Source of the DNA: Idiomarina piscisalsi
GTDB taxonomy: Bacteria; Pseudomonadota; Gammaproteobacteria; Enterobacterales; Alteromonadaceae
DNA: 64,000 nucleotides
NCBI RefSeq assembly: GCF_002211765.1
Contig: NZ_CP022133.1
Location: forward strand, 2,108,001 to 2,172,000
Reading direction: 5' to 3'
The position numbers were made by a program, and so were the translations under genes. Numbering within the stretch: position 1 is the stretch's first letter; each line of letters begins with the position of its first letter. The notes under the pieces were generated by a model. That model searched no databases, was not told the DNA's origin, and saw only the letters and a program-made list of their open reading frames with translations. Positions 7,905 to 15,919 of this stretch are shown one piece after another.

Positions 7905-10178
7905 TTACTTCCCTGCCCGCACAAAGCCGCCAAGCCCCATGCTCTCCATTTTATCCGCTATCATACCGCGTATCTGCTCTGGATTACGCGCTTGCAACGC
8001 TTTTGCCAACATCACGTTAAGCGTACTTGAGCGCACGTTGCGAAGAATCCACCGTACTCTGTCCACGTTGTAGCTGTTCATGCTGAGCTGCCGGTAGCCC
8101 ATCGCAACCAAAAGTAAAGCACCGCCAGGATCACCGGCTAATTCGCCACAAACACTGACGGGTTTGCCCAAGTCTTCGCAGCGTCGGGCTATTTCATCTA
8201 AGCTTGCCAATACCGCGGGATGATAAGCGTCATATAAATTCGCCACACGGCGGTTATTTCGGTCAACCGCCAATAAATATTGTGTTAAGTCATTGCTGCC
8301 AACTGAGAAAAAGTCGACTTTGCTGGCCATTGCCGGCAACTGGTAAATCGCCGCCGGCACTTCAATCATCACACCCAGCTGTGGCTGAAATAAATTCACA
8401 CCAACCTCACAGCCTTGCTCTTCCGCGACCTCGAAGTAGGCCTGCTTAATCAGCCGTGATGCTTCATCGACTTCACTGGTGCTGGTTATCATCGGCAGTA
8501 AAATTCGCAAATTACTCTTGCCGATACTCGCCCTTAACATGGCACGAATTTGTATCAGAAAAATTTCAGGATGGTCGAGCGTTAAGCGAATACCGCGCCA
8601 GCCCAGAAAAGGGTTGTCTTCCTGTAGAGGAAAATAAGGTAGAGGCTTGTCACCGCCGACATCTAACGTTCGCATCACGACAGGTCGGTCGGGAAATTGC
8701 TCAAGTACTTCCTGATACATCTCCGTTTGTTCGTCTTCTGTCGGAAGCTGGTCGCGCATCATGAACGGAATCTCTGAACGGTACAGCCCCACCCCGTCAA
8801 TATTCAACGTTTGTAGATAGTCGTGAGCGACGTCTAAACCAAGATTCAAGTGCAGGCTCACCCGCTGGCCGTCCTGAGTTTCAGCCGGCAAGTGGCTGTG
8901 CTCAGAGACAATATCTTTGAGCTCTTGCTCCTCTTCCGCCAACTGATGAAACTGGCTGAGAACTTGTGGCGGTGGGTCAATATACACTTCACCGGTGTAG
9001 CCATCGACGGCCAGTTGACGGCCGGAGAAAAAGTGCAAATCGATATCATCAATACCCAACACGGCCGGAATACCCATGCTGCGAGCCATGATGGCCGCAT
9101 GAGAGTTACTGGAGCCGTTAAGTGAAATGATACCGTCAATGTGATCTTGTGGAAGCTCAGCCAGCATAGATGCCGTTACTTCGTCTGCCACCAGGATAAA
9201 ACTGTCAGGTAGTCGCTCACGTTTGCGCTGACGATTTTGCAAGTGCATAAGCACACGCTGGCCAATATCCCGAACATCGGTTGCGCGCTCTTTTAAATAC
9301 GAATCCTCCAGCGCTTCAAACTGGGAAACAAACTGCTCCACCACGTATTTTAATGCGGTTTGCGCACGCCAGCCTTCTTTGATCATATTCTCGACAGCGT
9401 CACCTAAACTCGCGGCATCGAGCATCCCTTGATACACGTCGAAAATAGCGAGTGTGTCATCGGGCACCTGACCCGCCATGCGCCTTGATAACTCTTTTAA
9501 ATCAGCTCGAGTACGCGCAACGGCCTGACGAAACTTACGAATTTCATGAACCGGTTTATCAGAGCGCTTAGGGGTGACCTCATCCAGCCTAGCTTCCGGT
9601 CGAGATACGTAAGCATCACCAACCGCGACACCGGGAGAGCCCGGAAGTCCTCGAAGGCTATGAATCCATGGCGAGTGGTCGCTGGCCAAGAGACCTTTGG
9701 CATCAGCGTGAGCAATAACCACCGCCAACTGCGCCGCCAGAGTAACAATGAACGCCTCTTCTTCGCGGGTAAACTGGCGCGCAACACTTTGGTGAACCAC
9801 GACAATACCCAATACTTTTCTGCGGTGGATAATCGGTGCCGCCAACAGGCCACGATAGATGTTTTCGTTGGTGTCGACCAATTTCTTATTGGCGGGGTGC
9901 TGACTGGCATCAGCAATATTCAAAGGCTCTTCCCGCTGTGCAGCGAGACTGATGATACCTTCACCAAAATCGACGCGGATAGCCGAACCGTCCTCTGTCC
10001 GTAAGCCATCGCTGGCGGCCATCACAAACTGCCGTTGATCGTTATCAGCGATAAACACACTGCAACTGTCTGTTTCTAGCGCTTCGCGTACCTGACCGAC
10101 CATGGTATTGAGTGCCATGTTAAAGTCAGGCGCCTTATTCACGCCTTCAACAATTCTTTGCAGTGTGACTAACATCAT
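7905..10178 (-). CDS. ptsP: PEP-protein phosphotransferase of the nitrogen PTS (EI-Ntr)
   Basis: First enzyme of the regulatory nitrogen PTS; it autophosphorylates from PEP and passes phosphate to NPr (PtsO). It has 757 aa: a GAF sensor domain (about 1-155, the glutamine-sensing part in E. coli), the enzyme I N-terminal domain, the swivelling phospho-His domain with SSNSHAAIMARSMGIPAV (His near 356), and the PEP-binding barrel (GLYRSEIPFM, MIEVPAA, FFSVGSNDLTQYLLAVDR, SVCGELAGDP). The start overlaps the rppH stop by one base (TAATG). Confidence 0.96.
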   Translation of the reverse strand: MMLVTLQRIVEGVNKAPDFNMALNTMVGQVREALETDSCSVFIADNDQRQFVMAASDGLRTEDGSAIRVDFGEGIISLAAQREEPLNIADASQHPANKKLVDTNENIYRGLLAAPIIHRRKVLGIVVVHQSVARQFTREEEAFIVTLAAQLAVVIAHADAKGLLASDHSPWIHSLRGLPGSPGVAVGDAYVSRPEARLDEVTPKRSDKPVHEIRKFRQAVARTRADLKELSRRMAGQVPDDTLAIFDVYQGMLDAASLGDAVENMIKEGWRAQTALKYVVEQFVSQFEALEDSYLKERATDVRDIGQRVLMHLQNRQRKRERLPDSFILVADEVTASMLAELPQDHIDGIISLNGSSNSHAAIMARSMGIPAVLGIDDIDLHFFSGRQLAVDGYTGEVYIDPPPQVLSQFHQLAEEEQELKDIVSEHSHLPAETQDGQRVSLHLNLGLDVAHDYLQTLNIDGVGLYRSEIPFMMRDQLPTEDEQTEMYQEVLEQFPDRPVVMRTLDVGGDKPLPYFPLQEDNPFLGWRGIRLTLDHPEIFLIQIRAMLRASIGKSNLRILLPMITSTSEVDEASRLIKQAYFEVAEEQGCEVGVNLFQPQLGVMIEVPAAIYQLPAMASKVDFFSVGSNDLTQYLLAVDRNNRRVANLYDAYHPAVLASLDEIARRCEDLGKPVSVCGELAGDPGGALLLVAMGYRQLSMNSYNVDRVRWILRNVRSSTLNVMLAKALQARNPEQIRGMIADKMESMGLGGFVRAGK

Positions 10179-10690
10179 TATCTTCTACGTCGGTGGTGAC
10201 GCCCTCCAGACGAACGAAATGGCATAGCATGCGAGGCAAATTCTTTCATGACCCGACGGTAGACGTCACGCTTAAAAGAAACGACCTGTCTCACCGGGTA
10301 CCAATAGCTTACCCAACGCCAGCCATCGAACTCCGGATGACCTGAATGCAAAACATCGACGTCTTCCTCTCGACATTTCAGGCGCAGTAAAAACCACTTT
10401 TGTTTTTGTCCAACACACATGGGCCGTTGTTCACGTCGAATCAGTCGTTTCGGCAACCGATAACGCAACCAGTGACGGCTGGTGTACAGAATTTCGACCT
10501 GCTCAGGTTTTAAACCGACTTCTTCATAAAGTTCTCGGTACATTGCCTGCTCAGGCGTCTCGCCGTCGTGAATGCCTCCTTGTGGAAACTGCCAGCTCTG
10601 CTGGTTAATTCGACGAGCCCAAAATACCTGCCCATGCCCGTTACAGATGACGATTCCTACGTTGGGTCGGAATCCTTCAGCATCTATCAC
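10178..10690 (-). CDS. rppH: RNA pyrophosphohydrolase
   Basis: Nudix enzyme that removes pyrophosphate from 5'-triphosphate mRNA ends, the step that opens transcripts to RNase E decay. The 170-aa protein carries a complete Nudix box ([20 protein letters not shown], then VGL) near residues 38-60 and the RppH opening [16 protein letters not shown]. The C-terminus is Arg-rich ([12 protein letters not shown]). It is first of the rppH-ptsP-TSUP-lgt-thyA run and divergent from mutH, as in E. coli. Confidence 0.96.
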   Translation of the reverse strand: MIDAEGFRPNVGIVICNGHGQVFWARRINQQSWQFPQGGIHDGETPEQAMYRELYEEVGLKPEQVEILYTSRHWLRYRLPKRLIRREQRPMCVGQKQKWFLLRLKCREEDVDVLHSGHPEFDGWRWVSYWYPVRQVVSFKRDVYRRVMKEFASHAMPFRSSGGRHHRRRR

Positions 10691-10784
10691 GCGAGCATCC
10701 TCAATTATTCTCTGTTACAGTGGATTCTTCCATAAAGCCCGGTTTCGGGCAAATACTCATTTTGGATTTGCGCAGATTTACGAC

Positions 10785-11459
10785 ATGACAGACAAGCCTT
10801 CTCGACCCACCTCCATTGACGAATTGTTCGAGCGCGCCGCTGCACTGGCAGGAAAACGCTTTTCAGAACTCGCCGAGCAAGTAGGGTTAACCGCTCCAAA
10901 AAACCTACGCCGCGACAAAGGTTGGGTTGGCCAGCTGCTGGAGCTGCATCTTGGTGCGACCGCCGGCTCTAAGCCGACTCAGGACTTTCCCGAGTTAGGC
11001 GTTGAGCTAAAAACACTGCCGGTAACGCCCGAAGGAGAGCCATTGGAAACTACCTTTGTTTGCAGCGCCCCGCTAACGAGTATTGAGGGCGTGCAGTGGC
11101 CTACATCGAACGTGAGAAACAAACTTCAGCATGTACTCTGGCTGCCTATCGATGGCCGTCGAGACGTACCGGTTCCTGATCGAGTCGTTGGCAGCGCATT
11201 TCTTTGGGCGCCGAACAAGGAAGAAGAACGCTTACTTCGTGCAGACTGGGAAGAGCACATGGATCGCATTGCCCTAGGCCAAGTGGAGAGTATTACCGCG
11301 CGCCAGGGCGACGTTATGCAAATACGACCGAAAGCAGCCGATGGGTCTGTTCTGACCGACGCTATTGGTCCCGAAGGCACAATAATAAAAGTCCGCCCCC
11401 GTGGTTTTTATCTGAAAAAGGACTTTACCCGCCAAATTCTCCAGCGTGTTTTTGCCTGA
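10785..11459 (+). CDS. mutH: DNA mismatch repair endonuclease MutH
   Basis: Methyl-directed repair nickase that cuts the unmethylated strand at hemimethylated GATC after MutS/MutL activation. The 224-aa protein has the catalytic D-x6-E-x-K set at D67, E74 and K76 (DFPELGVELK), spaced as in E. coli, and the long conserved stretch ending PRGFYLKKDFT. I start it at the ATG of MTDKPSRPTS. Its presence implies Dam methylation in this organism. Confidence 0.96.
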   Translation: MTDKPSRPTSIDELFERAAALAGKRFSELAEQVGLTAPKNLRRDKGWVGQLLELHLGATAGSKPTQDFPELGVELKTLPVTPEGEPLETTFVCSAPLTSIEGVQWPTSNVRNKLQHVLWLPIDGRRDVPVPDRVVGSAFLWAPNKEEERLLRADWEEHMDRIALGQVESITARQGDVMQIRPKAADGSVLTDAIGPEGTIIKVRPRGFYLKKDFTRQILQRVFA

Positions 11460-11471
11460 TACAACCTTTTG

Positions 11472-11561
11472 TAGCCCGACGCTATTGCATCAGGTACGAT
11501 GGTGAACCATGATTAGCCTATGAATTCAAAACCTCACCTGACGTAAATAACGTCAGGCTAC
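11472..11561. repeat. P-family composite repeat after mutH
   Basis: TAGCCCGACGC-tatt-GCATCAGG (11472-11494), a 42-bp gap, then CCTGACGT-aaata-ACGTCAGG-CTAC (11537-11561; the stem pairs exactly with an odd loop). The left unit is a mosaic with one GACGC and one GCATC half. It lies between mutH and the DUF2982-like gene. Confidence 0.85.
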
Positions 11562-11592
11562 AGAAACCTCTTTGTAGCGATAAAGGAACGCG

Positions 11593-12252
11593 ATGCAATT
11601 TACGGTAAGCCCACAAGCAAGACGTAACGCGATCAGTTTTTGCGGAATTGCGCTATTTATACTCGCGCTACTGGTGTTTTTGCATTTGATTCGGGAAGAT
11701 ATTCCCATTGGTGTTTCCGTGGTACTCGGCGCAGCCTCTGGTATCTTCATGCTGCTTGGGATTGGTAAGCTCATAGAGCCCCCAATCTCATTGGTGATTA
11801 CCCCAGAAGGTATTCAGTACCTGCATCGCCGCGGAGAGTGGCACATTCGTTGGGAAAACATCATTCGCTTTGATGTTCCCAGAGTGAATCGTGTACTCGA
11901 ACTGGAAGATGCGCCATTTTTAGGGTTTAGGCTGCATAACGTAGAAGAGGTTCTGGACGAGATATCGCCACGATTAGCGTCAGCATTATTGTTTGAGCAG
12001 CGCCAGCTTCTGACGATGGCATTGCGTCACCAGGCGCCAGACAGAGAAGACTATACGCCCTATTTCGACATACCGGACAGCTACACATCACCTAATGGCA
12101 ATGTATACAAAGGTCTGATTGGTGTTTTTGGTCGGCGAATGGAGCAAATGCGCGAGCTGTTGGGTTACGATCTCTATGTAAGTGCTAATGCTTTAGACCG
12201 TGACATTTATGAATTTAAGGCTCACCTTCAGCGTTTACAGGCGAGCCGTTAA
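11593..12252 (+). CDS. Two-TM membrane protein resembling DUF2982
   Basis: A 219-aa protein with two N-terminal membrane helices (about residues 15-35 and 40-62), then a soluble cytoplasmic part. The latter begins ISLVITPEGIQYLHRRGEWHIRWENI, a PH/YdbT-like strand pattern, and holds FLGFRLHN and GRRMEQMRELLGYDLYVSANALDRD. I recall this arrangement from DUF2982 proteins of Vibrio and Shewanella, whose function is unknown. The start is preceded by AAAGGAA. P repeats lie on both sides, so it is probably a single-gene unit. Confidence 0.65.
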   Translation: MQFTVSPQARRNAISFCGIALFILALLVFLHLIREDIPIGVSVVLGAASGIFMLLGIGKLIEPPISLVITPEGIQYLHRRGEWHIRWENIIRFDVPRVNRVLELEDAPFLGFRLHNVEEVLDEISPRLASALLFEQRQLLTMALRHQAPDREDYTPYFDIPDSYTSPNGNVYKGLIGVFGRRMEQMRELLGYDLYVSANALDRDIYEFKAHLQRLQASR

Positions 12253-12259
12253 GATCGCA

Positions 12260-12282
12260 CCTGATGCAATAGCATCAGGCTA
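12260..12282. repeat. P-family palindrome, single unit
   Basis: CCTGATGC-aata-GCATCAGG-CTA between the convergent DUF2982-like and EAL genes. It is the only structure in this 35-bp gap and may end transcription from one or both sides. Confidence 0.8.
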
Positions 12283-12287
12283 TGTCG

Positions 12288-13022
12288 TTAACGAAACACA
12301 ACCGGCTGTATGGCTTCTAGCATAGGTTTCTGAAAGAAGTAGCCTTGCATCAGCGATACACCGGCGTCCTGCAGATACTTTAATTCTCTTTCGGTTTCTA
12401 TGCCTTCAGCGATAACCCGAATACCAAGCTGCTCGGCAATATCCAAAATACCGCGCACCAACACCTGATTCACTTTATTGGTATCAATGTCGCGAATCAG
12501 CTTCATATCAATTTTAATGATATCGGGCTGAAAATCTGACAATAAATTTAATCCGGAGTACCCGGCACCAAAGTCATCAATAGCCGTTAAAAAACCCTCT
12601 TTACGGTAAGCCTTAAACACATCCACCAAAAAGTCCTGACTAACGACTTTTTCCTGCTCAGTCACTTCAAAAATGATGTTGTTTTTATCGAACCCTGTCT
12701 TGCGCGCAGTGGACAAGGTTTTAGCCAAACACGTTTCCGGCTCATAAATCGCATTTGGCATAAAGTTAATGCTGAGCTTGGTCGGCAGCTCAATTCTCGA
12801 CGCTGTCTCTATAGCTTTCATCCGACAGCTTTGATCAAAGGTATATTTGGTCTCTTCCGTGACTCGCCCTAAAACTTCTCCGGCCCCCTCGCCATTTTCT
12901 CCGCGCACGAGCGCTTCGTAGGCAAATACATTTTTCTGGCTGGCATCAACGATGGGTTGAAAAGCCATTTTAATACCGAAGTTTAGTGGCGTTCGGCAAT
13001 CGCATCCTGGACATGCAGACAT
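12288..13022 (-). CDS. Stand-alone EAL-domain c-di-GMP phosphodiesterase
   Basis: Predicted hydrolysis of cyclic di-GMP to pGpG. In 244 aa it keeps every residue set expected of an active EAL enzyme: E36 in YEALVRG, Asn in SINFMPN, Glu in FEVTEQE, the DDFGAGYSGL metal/loop-6 region, Lys in IIKIDMKLI, Glu in AEGIET, and QGYFF. There is no GGDEF or sensor domain. The first ten residues contain a CPGCDC cysteine cluster that could bind metal or sense redox. AAGGAA precedes the start. It is divergent from the rim-like operon. Confidence 0.9.
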   Translation of the reverse strand: MSACPGCDCRTPLNFGIKMAFQPIVDASQKNVFAYEALVRGENGEGAGEVLGRVTEETKYTFDQSCRMKAIETASRIELPTKLSINFMPNAIYEPETCLAKTLSTARKTGFDKNNIIFEVTEQEKVVSQDFLVDVFKAYRKEGFLTAIDDFGAGYSGLNLLSDFQPDIIKIDMKLIRDIDTNKVNQVLVRGILDIAEQLGIRVIAEGIETERELKYLQDAGVSLMQGYFFQKPMLEAIQPVVFR

Positions 13023-13147
13023 AAAATTTCCTTGCTTACTTTTTCATCACCTTCAAACGAAAAAATTCTTTCAAATGATCACTAAAAAAATTGCCTTTTT
13101 TGAAAAATACTGTATTAAGCACTCAGCATTTATTACAAGGTAGCACA

Positions 13148-13570
13148 ATGATAACAATTGGTTGGAGAGAATGGGGACACCTCCCCGAACTCGGTATTAG
13201 TAACATTCACATGAAAGTCGATACTGGCGCAAAAACGTCGTGTTTGCACGCTTTTCAGCTCGAACCTTTTATGAAAAAAGACGAAGAGTGGCTGCGTATC
13301 TTTGTTCACCCTAAGCAGGACTCGCTGGAAGAGCACGTCTGTGAAGCGAAAGTTCACGATAAACGAGACGTTACTGATTCTGGTGGGCACACTGAAACCC
13401 GCTATGTCATAAAAACTCGTCTCGTGCTAGGTTCATTTGACCAGGAGGTCGAACTGACCTTAACTAACAGAGACACGATGAAATTCAGAATGTTATTGGG
13501 ACGTCAGGCCATGCGTGGGCATTTCCTGGTGAACCCTGACGCCTCTCACTTACTTGGAGATGTAAAATGA
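13148..13570 (+). CDS. RimB-like retropepsin-type protease (PF05618)
   Basis: A 140-aa protein of the family once called putative ATP-dependent zinc protease, now seen as retropepsin-like. It shows the aspartic-protease motif [10 protein letters not shown] (D25) and the second conserved part MLLGRQAM. In Pseudomonas a member (RimB) is encoded with rimK and linked to control of RimK-dependent glutamylation of ribosomal protein S6. Here it overlaps rimK by 4 bp, matching that role. The start at 13148 has AAGG seven bases upstream. Confidence 0.85.
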   Translation: MITIGWREWGHLPELGISNIHMKVDTGAKTSCLHAFQLEPFMKKDEEWLRIFVHPKQDSLEEHVCEAKVHDKRDVTDSGGHTETRYVIKTRLVLGSFDQEVELTLTNRDTMKFRMLLGRQAMRGHFLVNPDASHLLGDVK

Positions 13571-14472
13571 GAATAGCGATTTTATCGCGAAACTCTTCGC
13601 TGTATTCGACTCGCCGATTGATTGAAGCGGCGCGTGCTCGCGGTCACGAAGTTGACGTACTTAATCCACTGAGCTGCTACATGAACATTAATGCTCGTGA
13701 GTCGTCCATTCACAAACATGGTAAAGAACTGCCACATTACGACTGCGTTATTCCGCGTATTGGTGCTTCGGTCACTTTCTATGGCACTGCCGTTTTGCGT
13801 CAGTTTGAGATGATGGGTACGTATCCATTAAATGAGTCAGTCGCTATTTCACGTAGCCGCGACAAGTTACGTTCATTACAACTGCTATCGCGCAAAGGCA
13901 TTGGTTTGCCAACAACAGGCTTTGCGAGTCAACCACAGGATATTCCTGACCTTATTGAAATGGTTGGCGGTGCGCCATTGGTCATTAAGTTACTCGAAGG
14001 TACTCAAGGCATTGGCGTGGTGCTGGCTGAAACTCGCCAGGCGGCCGAAAGCGTTATTGAAGCATTCATGGGCTTGCAGTCGAATATTATGGTGCAGGAA
14101 TACATTAAGGAAGCCGGTGGCGCTGACATTCGTTGTTTTGTGATTGGTGATAAAGTCATTGCCGCAATGAAGCGCCAGGCCAAACCTGGAGAGTTTCGTT
14201 CAAACCTTCATCGTGGTGGAAGCGCGTCGTTGGTCAAACTGACCCCCGCCGAGCGTGCAACGGCCGTTAAAGCAGCAAAAACCATGGGGTTAAATGTGGC
14301 TGGTGTGGATATCTTACGTTCAAACCACGGACCACTGATTATGGAAGTGAACTCATCACCGGGCCTTGAAGGTATTGAGCAGGCAACAGAAAAAGACGTT
14401 GCAGCACAAATTATTACGTTCTTAGAAAAAAACGCCAAAGCGCATAAAACACGTACGAAAGGAAAAGGCTGA
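13567..14472 (+). CDS. rimK: Ribosomal protein S6 glutamate ligase (ATP-grasp)
   Basis: ATP-grasp ligase that adds glutamates to the C-terminus of ribosomal protein S6 and can form poly-alpha-glutamate. It has 301 aa, as usual for RimK, with [20 protein letters not shown], the ATP-grasp core [29 protein letters not shown] and the metal site [14 protein letters not shown]. It overlaps the rimB-like gene by 4 bp and is followed after one base by an aspartoacylase-like gene, so it sits in a translationally coupled operon. Confidence 0.95.
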   Translation: MRIAILSRNSSLYSTRRLIEAARARGHEVDVLNPLSCYMNINARESSIHKHGKELPHYDCVIPRIGASVTFYGTAVLRQFEMMGTYPLNESVAISRSRDKLRSLQLLSRKGIGLPTTGFASQPQDIPDLIEMVGGAPLVIKLLEGTQGIGVVLAETRQAAESVIEAFMGLQSNIMVQEYIKEAGGADIRCFVIGDKVIAAMKRQAKPGEFRSNLHRGGSASLVKLTPAERATAVKAAKTMGLNVAGVDILRSNHGPLIMEVNSSPGLEGIEQATEKDVAAQIITFLEKNAKAHKTRTKGKG

Positions 14473-14473
14473 C

Positions 14474-15489
14474 ATGCAGCGGTTTGAGCTTGCCGGGCAG
14501 TCGATTGAACCTGGCTCACACCAACACATTACGTTGCCGGCGGTTCGGCTTTATAACGACGCGCCATTGGATTTACGTATCGATGTATTCCATGGCACCA
14601 AGCCCGGTCCGGTGCTGCTGGTTTCTGCCGCTATTCACGGTGACGAGCTCAATGGTATCGAAGTCTGTCGCCGTTTAATTAACGAAATTGACGCTCGCAA
14701 CCTCTCAGGCACCTTGATTGTTGTGCCTATCGTGAACCTATTTGGCTTTATTCAACAGTCTCGGTATTTGCCTGATCGCCGTGACTTAAACCGCTGCTTT
14801 CCGGGGTCGGAGCGTGGCGCTTTAGGCAGCAGAATGGCCTTTCTCTTCAGTGAAGAGTTGGTGAAAAAATCTACTCATATTATCGATTTGCATACCGGTG
14901 CTATTCATCGTAGCAATTTGCCGCAAATACGAGCAGACGTTGATAACGACAAATCGTTAGCCATGGCTAAGGCCTTTAGCACGCCCGTTATTTTGCACTC
15001 CAAGGAGCGTGACGGATCGCTAAGAGCTCTGGCGACGGAATTGGGCATTCCACTCATTCTTTACGAGGCCGGCGAAGCATTGCGCTTTGACGAAGCGTCA
15101 ATAAGTGCCGGCGTTATTGGCGTCCAAAACGTCATGAAGCACCTGAAAATGCTGAAAGGTCGTCGTAAAGGTCGCCGAATTACCGCGGTAATATCGCACC
15201 GCTCAACATGGGTCCGTGCCGAACGTGACGGTTTGATATTACCCAAAGTAGAGTTAGGGCAAACCATTCAGAAAGGCCAAATATTGGCGCTGAGTGTTAA
15301 TCCGCATGGTGGTGCCGACGATCCTATTGAATCACCCGTTCGGGGATTATTATCGGTTGCAGCAACATTCCGGTTGCGAACGAGGGAGAGGCATTGTTCA
15401 ATGTGGCGCAGTTTGACAAAGACGTCATATCCGAAGCCACAGAGAGTGTGGATTCATTCACCGAAGTCTACGAGAATAAGCCGTTATGA
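14474..15489 (+). CDS. Succinylglutamate desuccinylase/aspartoacylase-family protein, frameshifted
   Basis: Zinc-dependent amidohydrolase of the M14/AstE-AspA type, with ligands H55 and E58 (AAIHGDELNG) and H140 (IDLHTG), and RRDLNRCFPG. As written, the frame continues to 15517 with an Arg/Ser-rich tail that does not fit the family. One base more in the G-run at 15342-15345 gives the normal family ending: VRGIIIGCSNIPVANEGEAL, then FNVAQF. It would stop at 15489 and overlap the next gene by 4 bp (ATGA). This is either a sequencing error or a real mutation. RimK neighbours of this family may remove or process glutamyl/aspartyl adducts; the substrate is unknown. Confidence 0.85.
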
Positions 15490-15842
15490 CAACCAATCTG
15501 TCAAGCGTCAGCTTTGAGCAAGGGCTTCACCACTGTGATGATGTGCAGCCGCTCTATTGTGAAGTCCTTCGCTGTTATTTAGAGGAGTTTTCACCTTTAT
15601 TAGACGAAAATTCCCTACTTGCTGACGACGAGGAAGCTAAAATTAAACTGCATACCTTGAAAAGTTTAACCGCTACCGTTGGTGCTTATGAGTTCAGCGA
15701 GTTTGTTGGACAACTATTCAAGAAATGGCCCCAATTGTCGGAAACTGAAAAGCGGCAAGAGGTTAGACAAGTTAACTACTTTCTTTTTGAAGTGAATCAA
15801 AAAGTCCAACACTATTGTAACGAAAACTCTTCGACTGACTAA
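15486..15842 (+). CDS. HPt-domain-like protein, fourth gene of the rimK operon
   Basis: A 118-aa acidic, mostly helical protein. LHTLKSLTATVGAYEFSEFV matches the histidine phosphotransfer motif H-x-L-K-x-x-(S/T)-x-x-(V/L)-G-A, with H56 as the predicted phosphate carrier; the helix before it (LYCEVLRCYLEEFSPLL) fits the first HPt helix. It overlaps the frame-corrected aspartoacylase-like gene by 4 bp. No kinase partner is in the operon; the sensor kinase at 18.7 kb is the nearest. The family call rests on the motif alone. Confidence 0.6.
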   Translation: MTTNLSSVSFEQGLHHCDDVQPLYCEVLRCYLEEFSPLLDENSLLADDEEAKIKLHTLKSLTATVGAYEFSEFVGQLFKKWPQLSETEKRQEVRQVNYFLFEVNQKVQHYCNENSSTD

Positions 15843-15919
15843 AAACAATACAAAAACTCATCAGAATTCGTTAATATTGGCCGATAAAATTATAACAACA
15901 GTTAGAAAATAGGCGCACA

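Noticed and set aside
9546..10004. Plus-strand 152-codon ORF inside ptsP
   Set aside because: Antisense to the conserved GAF region of ptsP; no ribosome site or family resemblance.
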